64,000 nt of DNA from Kitasatospora azatica KCTC 9699. GTDB taxonomy: Bacteria > Actinomycetota > Actinomycetes > Streptomycetales > Streptomycetaceae. Positions 1 to 7,752 of this stretch are shown here, piece by piece. Positions within the stretch are counted from its first letter, which is position 1. Every line of letters starts with the position of its first letter. The stretch lies in the NCBI RefSeq assembly GCF_000744785.1, contig NZ_JQMO01000003.1:2480001-2544000 (forward strand). Direction: 5' to 3'. The position numbers and the translations under genes were made by a program. The notes under the pieces were generated by a model. It was given only the letters and a program-made list of their open reading frames with translations. It ran no database searches and had not been told where the DNA came from.

Positions 1-1098
1 CAGGGCGCGCATGCCCTCGGCGTAGGCCTTCTGGGTGAGCAGCGAGCGGCGCACGTCCGGGTGGTGCGTGATGGTCACGCGCGGCGCGTTCTTGTCCATG
101 AAGTTGGCGATGTCCGCGCCCTGCACGCGCTCCTTGGCGTACTCCAGCGCGTTCAGGTAGCCGGTGGACAGGGTGGCGATGGCCTTCGTGCCGACCATCA
201 TCCGGGCGAACTCGATGATCTTGAACATCTGGCGGATGCCGTCGATCTTCTCGCCGACCAGCCAGCCCTTGGCCGGGTGCTTGGCGCCGAAGGTCATCTC
301 GCAGGTGTTGGAGGCCTTCAGGCCCATCTTGTGCTCGACGTTGGTGGCGTAGACGCCGTTGCGCTCGCCCAGCTCGCCGGTCTCCCAGTCGAAGTCGAAC
401 TTGGGGACGATGTAGAGGCCCAGGCCCTTGGTGCCCGGCTTGCCGCCCTCGGGGCGGGCCAGCACCAGGTGGATGATGTTCTCGGACATGTCGTGCTCGC
501 CCGAGGTGATGAAGCGCTTCACACCCTCGATGTGCCAGGAGCCGTCCTCCTGCTTGATCGCCTTGGTGCGGCCGGCGCCCACGTCGGAGCCCGCGTCGGG
601 CTCGGTGAGCACCATGGTCGAGCCCCAGAGGCGGTCGGTCATCCGCTGGGCGACCTTCAGCTGCTCCTCGGTGCCCTCCTCGGCGATGACGCCGGCGAAG
701 GCCGGGCCGGAGGAGTACATCCAGATCGCCGGGTTGGAGCCGAGGATCTGCTCGGCGAAGGCCCAGATCAGCGAGTTCGGGGTGACCTGGCCGCCGATCG
801 ACTCCGGGATGCCCAGGCGCCACCACTCGGCGTCCATGAAGGTCTGGTAGCTCTTCTTGAAGCTGGCCGGGATGGGCGCGGTGTTGGTCTCCGGGTCGAA
901 GACCGGCGGGTTGCGGTCGGCGTCGACGAAGGAGGCGGCCAGGTCGTTCTCGGCCAGCCGGGAGATCTCGCTGAGGATGTTCTTCGCGGTCTCGACGTCC
1001 ATGTCGGCGAACGGACCGGTGCCGTACACCTGGTCGCGACCGAACACCTCGAAGAGGTTGAACTCCACGTCCCGCAGGTTGGACTTGTAGTGACCCAT
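1..1098 (-). CDS. Acyl-CoA dehydrogenase, long form with N-terminal extension (3' end cut by window)
   Basis: FAD-dependent dehydrogenase of fatty acyl-CoA beta-oxidation. The start is ATG at 1096-1098 with GGAG at 1107-1110 as ribosome site. The 366 visible residues run off the window; relatives are about 600 long. The first 30 or so residues (MGHYKSNLRDVEFNLFEVFG) match the extra N-terminal domain of the large actinobacterial acyl-CoA dehydrogenases. The flavin/substrate motif LTEPDAGSD is at residues 164-171. The catalytic Glu region lies outside the window, so substrate range cannot be judged. The upstream region carries a repeated TAC-N6-GTA element that may bind a TetR-type fatty-acid regulator (inference). 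Confidence 0.9.
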   Translation of the reverse strand, partial: MGHYKSNLRDVEFNLFEVFGRDQVYGTGPFADMDVETAKNILSEISRLAENDLAASFVDADRNPPVFDPETNTAPIPASFKKSYQTFMDAEWWRLGIPESIGGQVTPNSLIWAFAEQILGSNPAIWMYSSGPAFAGVIAEEGTEEQLKVAQRMTDRLWGSTMVLTEPDAGSDVGAGRTKAIKQEDGSWHIEGVKRFITSGEHDMSENIIHLVLARPEGGKPGTKGLGLYIVPKFDFDWETGELGERNGVYATNVEHKMGLKASNTCEMTFGAKHPAKGWLVGEKIDGIRQMFKIIEFARMMVGTKAIATLSTGYLNALEYAKERVQGADIANFMDKNAPRVTITHHPDVRRSLLTQKAYAEGMRAL

Positions 1099-1145
1099 GG
1101 CCGTTTCTCCGGTTCGTCGCTTCCGGGTGCGCTTCCCACGCCCCT

Positions 1146-1185
1146 TACCCGCCAGTAGACATCATGATGCTACCCGTTAGTAACT
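1146..1185. promoter_or_regulatory. Tandem operator-like repeat TACCCGyyAGTA upstream of acyl-CoA dehydrogenase
   Basis: TACCCGCCAGTA (1147-1158) and TACCCGTTAGTA (1171-1182) are two near-identical imperfect inverted repeats (TAC-N6-GTA) spaced 24 bp start to start. Each is extended by one further base of symmetry on one side. They lie about 50-85 bp before the acyl-CoA dehydrogenase start. The form suits a TetR-family regulator such as those controlling beta-oxidation genes; that link is inference. Confidence 0.5.
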
Positions 1186-1294
1186 TCTTCAAGCCCTTCG
1201 CTGTGAATCCGGCGTGAACGTAGTCACGTCCGGACAGCTCCATCCCAGGCCTTCTTGTCCGATCCGGCCGCCGCACAAGGCCCCCTCGGCCCGC

Positions 1295-1300
1295 TAGCCT
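1295..1300 (+). promoter_or_regulatory. -10 box of leaderless promoter for SseB-like gene
   Basis: TAGCCT fits the TANNNT -10 consensus and lies 6 bases before the GTG start at 1307. No Shine-Dalgarno sequence is present, so the transcript probably starts at or next to the start codon. No clear -35 box is visible. Confidence 0.5.
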
Positions 1301-1306
1301 GTCCGT

Positions 1307-1855
1307 GTGTACGGCTATGAGCAGAGCCCCGGTGGGGGCTACCCCGGCGACCCCTACCAGCAGGCTGGGCAGCAGGGCGGGTACGGGCAGCAGGCGTACG
1401 GCGCCCAGCCCGGCCCCGGCATGGGTGCTCCCGGCATGAGTGCAGGGTACGGCGAGCAGGCGCAGACTGCCGGGCAGTCGCTCTACCCCGAGCCCTCGCC
1501 GCCCTCGCTGGCGGACGCCGTACGCGCCTTCACCACCGGCTCGATGCCGGTGGAGGACTTCCAGGCCATCTTCATCACCTCCAAGGTGCACTGCCCGCGC
1601 GGCGACCGGCCGGGCTTCCTGGCGCTGCACAACACCCCCACCCCGGTGATCCCGATGTTCAGCTCGCTCAAGGAGCTGCGGCGGTACGCGGGCAAGGAGT
1701 CCAAGTACTTCACCGTCTCCGGGGCCGAGGTGCTGGACCTGCTGCCGACCGGGTACGGCTTCGCGCTGGACATGGAGGGCGAGCACCGGATGGTGTTCGA
1801 CGCCAAGGCCGTGGAGCAGATGGTGGACTTCACCATGCGGCGGATGTACGGCTGA
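1307..1855 (+). CDS. SseB family protein
   Basis: 182-residue cytoplasmic protein of unknown biochemical role. The first 60 residues are Gly/Gln/Tyr-rich and probably disordered (MYGYEQSPGGGYPGDPY). Residues about 65-180 match the SseB N-terminal domain family: a helix with ADAVRAFTTGSMPVEDF, then PGFLALHNTPTPVIPMFSS and an ELRRYAGK segment. The GTG start at 1307 is supported by a -10 box 6 bases upstream (leaderless). In streptomycetes such proteins are often called enhanced serine sensitivity protein SseB, but the function is not established. The stop codon lies inside a 22-bp tandem repeat. Confidence 0.75.
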   Translation: MYGYEQSPGGGYPGDPYQQAGQQGGYGQQAYGAQPGPGMGAPGMSAGYGEQAQTAGQSLYPEPSPPSLADAVRAFTTGSMPVEDFQAIFITSKVHCPRGDRPGFLALHNTPTPVIPMFSSLKELRRYAGKESKYFTVSGAEVLDLLPTGYGFALDMEGEHRMVFDAKAVEQMVDFTMRRMYG

Positions 1856-1902
1856 CGCCGACTTCGTAGACGGCTGACGCCGACTCCGTAGACGGCTGAC
1901 GC
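1848..1902 (+). repeat. 22-bp tandem repeat spanning the stop codon
   Basis: Two and a half copies of a 22-bp unit starting ACGGCTGACGCCGACT lie at 1848-1869, 1870-1891 and 1892-1902. The two full copies differ by one base. The first copy contains the TGA stop of the SseB-like gene. Later copies fall in other reading frames. Confidence 0.85.
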
Positions 1903-1940
1903 ACCCCGAGGGATCGGCCGCCGCCGCCCCTCGGAGACAT

Positions 1941-1979
1941 AGTTCAATCTTCAACTTGCTTCTTGTTGAGGATTGAACT
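1941..1979. promoter_or_regulatory. Long inverted repeat (operator candidate) before pirin
   Basis: The arm AGTTCAATCTTCAAC (1941-1955) pairs with GTTGAGGATTGAACT (1965-1979), 14 of 15 positions, across a 9-bp centre. Each arm holds two 7-bp-spaced half repeats (TTCAA-tc-TTCAA; TTGAG-ga-TTGAA). It sits 45 bp before the pirin start. MarR-type redox sensors bind TTGAA/TTCAA palindromes near pirin genes in actinobacteria, so a MarR regulator encoded elsewhere is a plausible ligand (inference). Confidence 0.65.
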
Positions 1980-2024
1980 AATCTCGCGGTTGTAGGCCAG
2001 AACACCCAGACCAAGGAGGCCGAC

Positions 2025-2975
2025 ATGCCCGCCGTGACCGTCGAAAACCCGCTGACCCTCCCCCGCGTCGCCACCCCCGACCCCGCCGTCACGGCGCCGC
2101 GCCCGGTCCTGGCGGTCGCCACCGCGCCCGAGGGCTTCGAGGGCGAGGGCTTCCCGGTCCGCCGGGCCTTCGCCAAGATCAACCAGAAGTACCTCTCGCC
2201 GTTCATCATGATGGACCAGATGGGCGAGGTGGAGTACGCGGCCGGGGAGCCGAAGGGCACCCCCTGGCACCCGCACCGCGGCTTCGAGACGGTGACCTAC
2301 CTGATCGACGGCGAGTTCATCCACAAGGACTCGCACGGCGGCGGCGGCCACCTGGGCGGCGGTGACACCCAGTGGATGACGGCCGGCTCCGGCATCCTGC
2401 ACATCGAGACCCCGCCGGAGTCGCTGGTGCTGACCGGTGGCCTGTTCCACGGCATCCAGCTCTGGGTGAACCTGCCGGCGGCGGACAAGATGACCGCCCC
2501 GCGCTACCAGGACATCCACGGCGGGCACGTCAAGCTGCTCGCCACCCCCGACGGCGGCGCGATCCTGCGCCTGATCGCCGGCGAGCTGGACGGCCACCAG
2601 GGCCCCGGCTCCACCCACACCCCGATCACCCTGCTGCACGCCACCCTGACCCCGGGCGCGCAGCTGACCATCCCGTGGCGCAAGGACTTCAACGCTCTCG
2701 CCTACGCGCTCAACGGCGCGGGTACGGCCGGCGCCGAGGCCCGTCCGTTCCACACCGGTCAGGCGGTGGTCTTCGGCGAGGGCGACACCCTGACCATCAA
2801 GGCCGACACCCAGCAGGAGTCGCGCCACCCGAACCTGGACGTGATCATCCTGGGCGGGCAGCCGATCCTGGAGCCGGTCGCCTGGTACGGCCCGTTCGTG
2901 ATGAACAGCCACACCGAGCTGCAGCAGGCGATGGAGGACTTCCAGTCCGGCAAGTTCGGGCACCCGGTGGCCTAG
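2025..2975 (+). CDS. Pirin family protein
   Basis: 316-residue bicupin of the pirin family. Members are non-haem iron proteins; some act as quercetin dioxygenases, others as redox-dependent regulators. The N-terminal cupin holds the conserved motif HPHRGFETVTYL and the following H-D-S-H-G segment, which supply metal-binding His and Glu residues. WMTAGSGILHIE is the second pirin hallmark. The C-terminal cupin ends near residue 300. The ATG follows an AGGAGG site at 2013-2018. The gene stands alone, with a TetR gene 82 bp downstream on the same strand and a large inverted repeat upstream. Substrate is unknown. Confidence 0.9.
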   Translation: MPAVTVENPLTLPRVATPDPAVTAPRPVLAVATAPEGFEGEGFPVRRAFAKINQKYLSPFIMMDQMGEVEYAAGEPKGTPWHPHRGFETVTYLIDGEFIHKDSHGGGGHLGGGDTQWMTAGSGILHIETPPESLVLTGGLFHGIQLWVNLPAADKMTAPRYQDIHGGHVKLLATPDGGAILRLIAGELDGHQGPGSTHTPITLLHATLTPGAQLTIPWRKDFNALAYALNGAGTAGAEARPFHTGQAVVFGEGDTLTIKADTQQESRHPNLDVIILGGQPILEPVAWYGPFVMNSHTELQQAMEDFQSGKFGHPVA

Positions 2976-3011
2976 GGCCGCCCGTCCGGCCCCGGGGAGC
3001 CCCGAGCCGAC

Positions 3012-3030
3012 TGCCTAGAATGGTTAGGCA
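3012..3030. promoter_or_regulatory. Operator overlapping the promoter of the TetR gene
   Basis: TGCCTA (3012-3017) and TAGGCA (3025-3030) form a 6-bp inverted repeat. It overlaps a -10 box TAGAAT (3016-3021) and lies 28 bp before the TetR start. This is the usual layout for an autorepressed TetR gene. Confidence 0.55.
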
Positions 3031-3057
3031 AGGCTCGGGACCCCAGGGGAGCAACGG

Positions 3058-3642
3058 ATGGCGCGCGCCGGACTGACGACCGACCGGGTGGTGACCGCCG
3101 CCGCCGACCTGGCGGACGAGATCGGTCTGGAGCAGGTCACCGTCTCCGCGCTGGCCCGCGGCTTCGGAGTGAAGGACCCGAGCCTGTACTCGCACGTCAG
3201 GAACCTGGACGAGCTGCGCGCCCGGGTCTCGGTGCTGGCCACCGGTGAGCTGGTCGACCGGCTCACCGCCGCGGTGGTGGGCCGGGCCGGGCGCGAGGCA
3301 CTGGGCGCCTTCGCGGACGCCTACCGCGGCTACGTCCTGGCCCACCCGGGACGGTACGCGGCCGCCCAGCTCCAGATCCCCGCCGAGACGCCGGGCGCCG
3401 AGCTCGCACACCGGCGGGCCGGCGAGATCACCCTCGCGGTCCTGCGCGGCTACGGCCTGGCCGAGCCCGACCTGACCGATGCCGTCCGGCTGCTGCGGGC
3501 CACCCTGCACGGCTTCGCCGTGCTGGAGGGCGCCGGCGGCTTCGCCCACTCCAGGCCGGCGCAGGCCTCCTGGGAGCGAACGGTGGACGCCCTGCACACG
3601 GCGCTGACCGACTGGGCGGGTCAGGGTCAGAGGCGCGCGTAG
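3058..3642 (+). CDS. TetR/AcrR family regulator with WHG-type C-terminal domain
   Basis: 194-residue repressor. Residues 8-54 form the TetR helix-turn-helix (VTVSALARGFGVKDPSLYSH). The ligand domain carries the pattern LHGFAVLEGAGGF near residue 155, typical of the WHG subgroup. ATG follows AGGGGAG. A small inverted repeat over the -10 box suggests autoregulation. The 3' end overlaps the convergent PP2C-like gene by 16 bp. Targets are unknown; the pirin gene upstream is one candidate. Confidence 0.88.
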   Translation: MARAGLTTDRVVTAAADLADEIGLEQVTVSALARGFGVKDPSLYSHVRNLDELRARVSVLATGELVDRLTAAVVGRAGREALGAFADAYRGYVLAHPGRYAAAQLQIPAETPGAELAHRRAGEITLAVLRGYGLAEPDLTDAVRLLRATLHGFAVLEGAGGFAHSRPAQASWERTVDALHTALTDWAGQGQRRA

Positions 3643-4448
3643 ACGGCTGTCGCGTCGTCGTGCGTCTTGCCGCGCGGCCAGCGTGCGCAGCGCGGGTCAC
3701 CGGTCTCCGCCTCGCGCACCCGGGCGATCAGCGCGGCGGGGCCGCCCTGCGCCATCAGCCGCAGCGCCTCGGTCCAGTCGCCGAGCGCGAACCGCTCGGT
3801 GTAGCGGCTGGCGCCGTCGGTCAGCGCGGCCACCGCACGCAAGGTGTCCAGCCGGACGAAGCCGGTCTCGGCGTGTGCTGCCGCCTTGGGACTGGCGGCG
3901 GCGATCCACGGGCCGTGCCCGGTGTTGCGCACGGCACGCAGCGCGAGCGAGTAGCGCAGGTGCAGCGCGGTGCGCTCCTCACTGCCCGGCTCGGCCGCGC
4001 GCATCGCCTGCCGCAGCTCCTCGCCCTCGGCGTAGTGCTGGTTGTCGCCGACCACCCTGGGCCGGCCGCTGGTCGGTTCCAGCACCAGCAGCGAGTCGCC
4101 GAGCACCAGGTACTCCAGCGAGGCGCCGTGCAGCCGCGCCGCCACCACCATGGCGGCCGGGGTATTGGGGTGGGCCAGGTCGCAGCGGCCGCCGTGCAGG
4201 GCGGCGGTCTCCACGATCGCGTCGGCCAGGCACTCGGCGATGGACCGGTCCGAGCGGTCGGTCAGCCGGGCCAGCAGGTGCACGCCGAGCCGGCGGACGT
4301 ACCAGGCGGTGCCGTGCCGGCAGCCGGACTCCATGCCCAGTGGCGAGCTCGATCCGTCGAGCAGCACCAGGGCCTCGGGGGTGGCCGAGGCGAAGTCCTC
4401 GCTCTCCCGCCCCGGTTGCTCGGCCTGCGCGGCCAGCTGTACCTGCAT
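3627..4448 (-). CDS. Protein phosphatase 2C-like domain protein
   Basis: 273 residues. The fold and acidic motifs resemble bacterial PP2C/SpoIIE-like metal-dependent phosphatases: LLDGSSS near residue 24, LVLGDSLLVL in the middle, ALTDGASR near residue 205 and THDDATAV at the C-terminus. These supply the expected metal-binding Asp residues. No membrane segment or sensor domain is visible, so a cytoplasmic Ser/Thr phosphatase or a catalytically weak relative is likely. Start chosen at ATG 4446-4448 (MQVQLAAQAEQ); an upstream in-frame extension is Arg/Pro-rich and looks like non-coding sequence. It converges on the TetR gene and overlaps it by 16 bp. Confidence 0.7.
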   Translation of the reverse strand: MQVQLAAQAEQPGRESEDFASATPEALVLLDGSSSPLGMESGCRHGTAWYVRRLGVHLLARLTDRSDRSIAECLADAIVETAALHGGRCDLAHPNTPAAMVVAARLHGASLEYLVLGDSLLVLEPTSGRPRVVGDNQHYAEGEELRQAMRAAEPGSEERTALHLRYSLALRAVRNTGHGPWIAAASPKAAAHAETGFVRLDTLRAVAALTDGASRYTERFALGDWTEALRLMAQGGPAALIARVREAETGDPRCARWPRGKTHDDATAVYARL

Positions 4449-4606
4449 GCCGCCAGTGTGCGGTGCGCGGGCCGCCCGGGGACAGCCCCCGGCACGGGTT
4501 CGCCCGTACGGGGGGCGACGGCGGGTCGGATTGGCGGGGCGTTCGAATTTCACCTAGCGTCACATACATCGCTTAACAGACAATTCGCCAGGATGGGGCA
4601 GGCATC

Positions 4607-4741
4607 ATGTGGTGGCAGGCGCTCTTGGTCTCGCTGGCTGCGTTCGGGTTTCCGACCCTGGCCCTGCTGTACCTCATCGGTGGGCCGAACTACCGCGACC
4701 AGCGCGGGCCGGCCCGGCACGCTCGGCAGGCCGGAAACTGA
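4607..4741 (+). CDS. Small single-pass membrane protein (44 aa)
   Basis: MWWQALLVSLAAFGFPTLAL begins a hydrophobic helix at residues 4-24, followed by a short basic tail with GGPNYRDQRGP. GC third-position use is normal. A GGGGCAGG stretch upstream may serve as ribosome site. The tail is probably cytoplasmic by the positive-inside rule. No function is known. It lies between the PP2C-like gene and the DUF5302 gene, after an AT-rich stretch (4558-4590) that probably holds the promoter. Confidence 0.5.
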   Translation: MWWQALLVSLAAFGFPTLALLYLIGGPNYRDQRGPARHARQAGN

Positions 4742-4813
4742 CCGCACGTCGGCCGCCCGGCATGACAGAGTGGCACCGGTATGACCAGGCACATTCCCGT
4801 CCAGGAGGTTCCG

Positions 4814-5038
4814 ATGACCAGCAGCGACGCAGCAGCGGTGGAGCAGGGCGAGGGCTCCGAGCCGCCCGCGGCCGACGCGCAGGACGACGTGAAGGCGAAG
4901 TTCCTGGCCGCCCTGCAGCGCAAGCAGGGCGGCAAGGGCGAGGGCGCGGCCGGCGGTCCGGGCGGAGACTCCAAGATCCACGGCACCCATGGGGCCGCCG
5001 GGGGCAAGCGCACCTTCCGCCGCAAGAGCGGCGGCTGA
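4814..5038 (+). CDS. DUF5302 family protein
   Basis: 74-residue, highly charged small protein. It has an acidic N-terminal half, then KAKFLAALQRKQ and the conserved C-terminal block KIHGTHGAAGGKRTFRRKSG that marks DUF5302, a family confined to actinobacteria. Start chosen at ATG 4814 because AGGAGG lies at 4803-4808; an earlier in-frame ATG at 4781 has no such site. A strong terminator follows at 5059-5094. No function is known. Confidence 0.8.
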   Translation: MTSSDAAAVEQGEGSEPPAADAQDDVKAKFLAALQRKQGGKGEGAAGGPGGDSKIHGTHGAAGGKRTFRRKSGG

Positions 5039-5058
5039 CGGAGCGTTGTCCGTCGTAC

Positions 5059-5094
5059 GGAGGGGGCCGGCGCCATCGGGCGCCGGCCCCCTCC
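5059..5094. terminator. Bidirectional terminator hairpin
   Basis: A perfect 16-bp GC-rich stem (5059-5074 with 5079-5094) and a 4-base loop ATCG. It lies between the convergent DUF5302 gene and the TIGR03086-like gene, so it can end transcripts from both sides. There is no U tract, as usual in streptomycetes. Confidence 0.85.
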
Positions 5095-5126
5095 GGCATG
5101 TCGTCCCGCCGCGCCGGGCGGGGTCG

Positions 5127-5771
5127 CTAGGCCCGCCAGGCGGGGTCGCGGCCGAGCAGGCGCAGCGCCTGCTCGAACGGGCCGGCGGCGTCGGGGATTT
5201 CGGTGGCTTCGGCGGTTCCGGCGGTTCCGGCCTCGGGCAGCACGGGCGCGAAGGACCGCCCCGGGGCGCGGGTGGCGGGGTCGGCGGGGACCTGCTGGGC
5301 GACCCGCAGCAGTGGACGGGCCAGCTCGGGCGGGCAGTCGAACGGCAGGTCGAGGGTGACGGCGAGGTCCCAGCCGTGCACCAGGGTGTCCAGCAGGTGG
5401 AAGCCGATCGCGTGAGTGGCCGGGAAGTCGACGCCGCGCCGGATCTCCGGCAGCGCGAAGGCGCGACCGGTGGTCTCGGCGGCCTCGAAGGACTCGACCA
5501 GCTCGGCGGCGGAGTCGGCGAAGCCGGCCAGGGCGGTGAAGGCGACGCCCGGCGCGTCGGGCAGCGGGCGGTCGGCGAAGACGCCGGGCCGCTCGCCGTC
5601 GCCGCGGGCGGCGGCCGCGAAGCCGTACTGCTGGCCGATCAGGTGCTCCAGCAGGCGGCGCAGGTCCCACCCCGCGCAGGGGGTGGGACGACCGAGGTGC
5701 TCGCGCCGGACGGCGGCCACCACCGGGGCGACGAGCGCGAGCGCTTGGGCGTGGGAACGCGAGATGCTCAT
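5127..5771 (-). CDS. TIGR03086 family metal-binding protein (mycothiol-dependent maleylpyruvate isomerase-like N domain)
   Basis: 214 residues of the DinB/MDMPI fold. TPCAGWDLRRLLEHLIG near residue 30 is the first helix pair with a metal-ligand His, and FHLLDTLVHGWDLA near residue 130 gives the second His motif. Many such proteins are proposed to use mycothiol as cofactor, but the substrate here is unknown. ATG at 5769-5771. The upstream gap holds an 8-bp palindrome ACGATCGT (5787-5794) that could be a site for the TetR regulator encoded just upstream on the same strand. Confidence 0.8.
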   Translation of the reverse strand: MSISRSHAQALALVAPVVAAVRREHLGRPTPCAGWDLRRLLEHLIGQQYGFAAAARGDGERPGVFADRPLPDAPGVAFTALAGFADSAAELVESFEAAETTGRAFALPEIRRGVDFPATHAIGFHLLDTLVHGWDLAVTLDLPFDCPPELARPLLRVAQQVPADPATRAPGRSFAPVLPEAGTAGTAEATEIPDAAGPFEQALRLLGRDPAWRA

Positions 5772-5837
5772 GACTCGGACGCTAGCACGATCGTTCGGTC
5801 AGTTTTCGGCCAAACCCGAGACCGGGCCGACCGGCAC

Positions 5838-6479
5838 TCATTCCGACGGCAGCAAGGACTCGTCGACGGCCTCCGAGCGGAGCAGCAGCAGCACCGAGCG
5901 GCGAGCCCGGGCGTAGGGTGCGTCGCCGCCGTGCAGCAGGGACAGCGCGTTGGCGTACTCCAGGAAACTGCCCAGCTCGAAGGTCAGCTGACCGAGGTCC
6001 GCGTCCTGGCGCAACTCCCCTGCCGCGCGGGCGGCTTCACAGAGTTCCAGGAGCAGCTTGTGCCAGCCCTCACTGCTCTGGGCCAGTGCGTCCCGCACCC
6101 GCCCCGGCTGGGCGTCGTACTCGGCGCCCACCGCGTAGAAGAAACAGCCGCCGGCGAACACCCGGGTCCGCGAGTACTCCAGCCAGCCCTCCGCCAGCGC
6201 CCACAACTGCCCGACCCCGGGCGGGAGTCGGCGCACCGGGTCGATCACCGTCTCACGGTAGATCCGCTGCGCCGCCCGGACGGTGGCCAGTTGCAGCTCC
6301 TCCTTGGAGCCGAACAGCGCGAACACCCCGCTCTTGCTGAGCTCCAGCTCGGCGGCCAACCGCCCCAGCGACAGCCCGCCCAGCCCTTCGACCGAGGCGA
6401 TCCGCACCGCCCGGGCCAGCACCAGCCGCCGCGTCTCGTTGCCCTTCTGCACCCGGCCGTCCGTCGTGGGATCCGTCAC
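5838..6479 (-). CDS. TetR family regulator
   Basis: 213 residues. The helix-turn-helix at residues 17-60 includes LSLGRLAAELELSKSGVFALFGSKEEL. The C-terminal domain (WLEYSRTRVFAGGCFFYAVGAE) resembles the TetR_C_6 class. GTG start at 6477-6479. The gene is divergent from glutaryl-CoA dehydrogenase with a 103-bp shared region holding the inverted repeat TCAGC-N6-GCTGA, so it most likely regulates that gene and itself (inference). Two Cys residues are not in a metal-site pattern. Confidence 0.85.
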   Translation of the reverse strand: MTDPTTDGRVQKGNETRRLVLARAVRIASVEGLGGLSLGRLAAELELSKSGVFALFGSKEELQLATVRAAQRIYRETVIDPVRRLPPGVGQLWALAEGWLEYSRTRVFAGGCFFYAVGAEYDAQPGRVRDALAQSSEGWHKLLLELCEAARAAGELRQDADLGQLTFELGSFLEYANALSLLHGGDAPYARARRSVLLLLRSEAVDESLLPSE

Positions 6480-6520
6480 CGCCCAGCACCGTCCTCCCTG
6501 TGACCGTCGCTCCTTCCCAG

Positions 6521-6536
6521 TCAGCGTAAAGGCTGA
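6521..6536. promoter_or_regulatory. Operator-like inverted repeat between TetR and gcdH
   Basis: TCAGC (6521-6525) and GCTGA (6532-6536) flank a 6-bp AT-richer centre, within the divergent TetR/glutaryl-CoA dehydrogenase region. Position and size suit a TetR operator; the arms are short, so confidence is limited. Confidence 0.4.
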
Positions 6537-6582
6537 TACGGATGGTTCCGCTCACGAACCCCACACCCTCAGGAGCCCTGGA

Positions 6583-7752
6583 ATGTCCGGACCCGACCCG
6601 ATCGACCTGCTCGCGGTGGGCGAGCTGCTGACGGACGAAGAGCGGCTGATCGGTGACACCGTGCGGCGGTTCACCGAGGACCGGATCCGCCCGCGGCTGG
6701 CCGACTGGTTCGAGCAGGGCGTCTTCCCGGCCCGCGAACTCGCCCCCGAGCTCGGCAAGCTGGGCCTGCTCGGCATGCACCTGGAGGGCTACGGCTGCGC
6801 CGGGGCCGGCGCGGTCGCCTACGGGGTGGCCTGCCTGGAGCTGGAGGCGGCCGACTCGGGCCTGCGCAGCTTCGTCTCGGTCCAGGGCTCGCTGGCGATG
6901 CGGGCGATCCACGCCTTCGGCTCCGAGGAGCAGAAGCAGCGCTGGCTGCCGGGCATGGCGGCCGGCGAGCTGATCGGCTGCTTCGGCCTGACCGAGCCCG
7001 ACTTCGGCTCCGACCCGGGCAACATGCGCACCACCGCCCGCCGCAAGGGCGCCGACTGGGTGCTCTCCGGCTCCAAGATGTGGATCACCAACGGCTCGAT
7101 CTCCGACGTCGCGGTGGTCTGGGCGCGGACCGAGGACGGCGTGCGCGGCTTCCTGGTCCCGCGCGGCACCCCGGGCTTCACCGCCACCGACATCCACGGC
7201 AAGCTCTCGCTGCGCGCCTCGGTCACCAGCGAGCTGCACTTCGACGAGGTCCAGCTGCCCGCCGACGCGGTGCTGCCCGGGGTCAGCGGCCTGCGCGGGC
7301 CGCTCTCCTGCCTCAACGAGGCCCGCTACGGCATCCTGTGGGGCACCGTCGGCGCGGCCCGGGACTGCTACCAGTCGGCCCTGGAGTACGCGAAGACCCG
7401 GATCCAGTTCGGCCGCCCGATCGCGGCCTTCCAGCTGACCCAGGAGAAGCTGGTCGAGATGGCCCTGGAACTGGAGAAGGCCCATCTGGCGGCCTGGCGG
7501 ATCGGGCGGCTCAAGGAGGAGGGCAGGGCCAGGGCCGCGCACATCAGCTTCGGCAAGCTGAACAACGTGCGCACGGCCCTGGAGATCGCCCGCAGCGCGC
7601 GGACCATCCTCGGCGCGAACGGGATCACCACCGCGTACCCGGTACTGCGGCACGCCAACAACCTGGAGTCGGTGCTCACCTACGAGGGGACCAGCGAGAT
7701 CCACACCCTGGTGCTCGGCGAGGCGATCACCGGGGAGTCGGCCTACCGCTGA
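6583..7752 (+). CDS. gcdH: Glutaryl-CoA dehydrogenase (acyl-CoA dehydrogenase family)
   Basis: 389-residue flavoprotein predicted to oxidise and decarboxylate glutaryl-CoA to crotonyl-CoA in lysine and tryptophan breakdown. FGLTEPDFGSDP at 134-145 is the FAD-binding motif. CLNEARYGILWG near residue 246 is characteristic of the GCDH branch. The catalytic base is predicted as Glu368 in LTYEGTSEIH, matching the YEGT motif of known enzymes. Length fits the family (about 390). ATG follows AGGAG at 6571-6575. It is divergent from a TetR gene and its 3' end overlaps a decayed permease gene on the other strand by 10 bp. Confidence 0.82.
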   Translation: MSGPDPIDLLAVGELLTDEERLIGDTVRRFTEDRIRPRLADWFEQGVFPARELAPELGKLGLLGMHLEGYGCAGAGAVAYGVACLELEAADSGLRSFVSVQGSLAMRAIHAFGSEEQKQRWLPGMAAGELIGCFGLTEPDFGSDPGNMRTTARRKGADWVLSGSKMWITNGSISDVAVVWARTEDGVRGFLVPRGTPGFTATDIHGKLSLRASVTSELHFDEVQLPADAVLPGVSGLRGPLSCLNEARYGILWGTVGAARDCYQSALEYAKTRIQFGRPIAAFQLTQEKLVEMALELEKAHLAAWRIGRLKEEGRARAAHISFGKLNNVRTALEIARSARTILGANGITTAYPVLRHANNLESVLTYEGTSEIHTLVLGEAITGESAYR

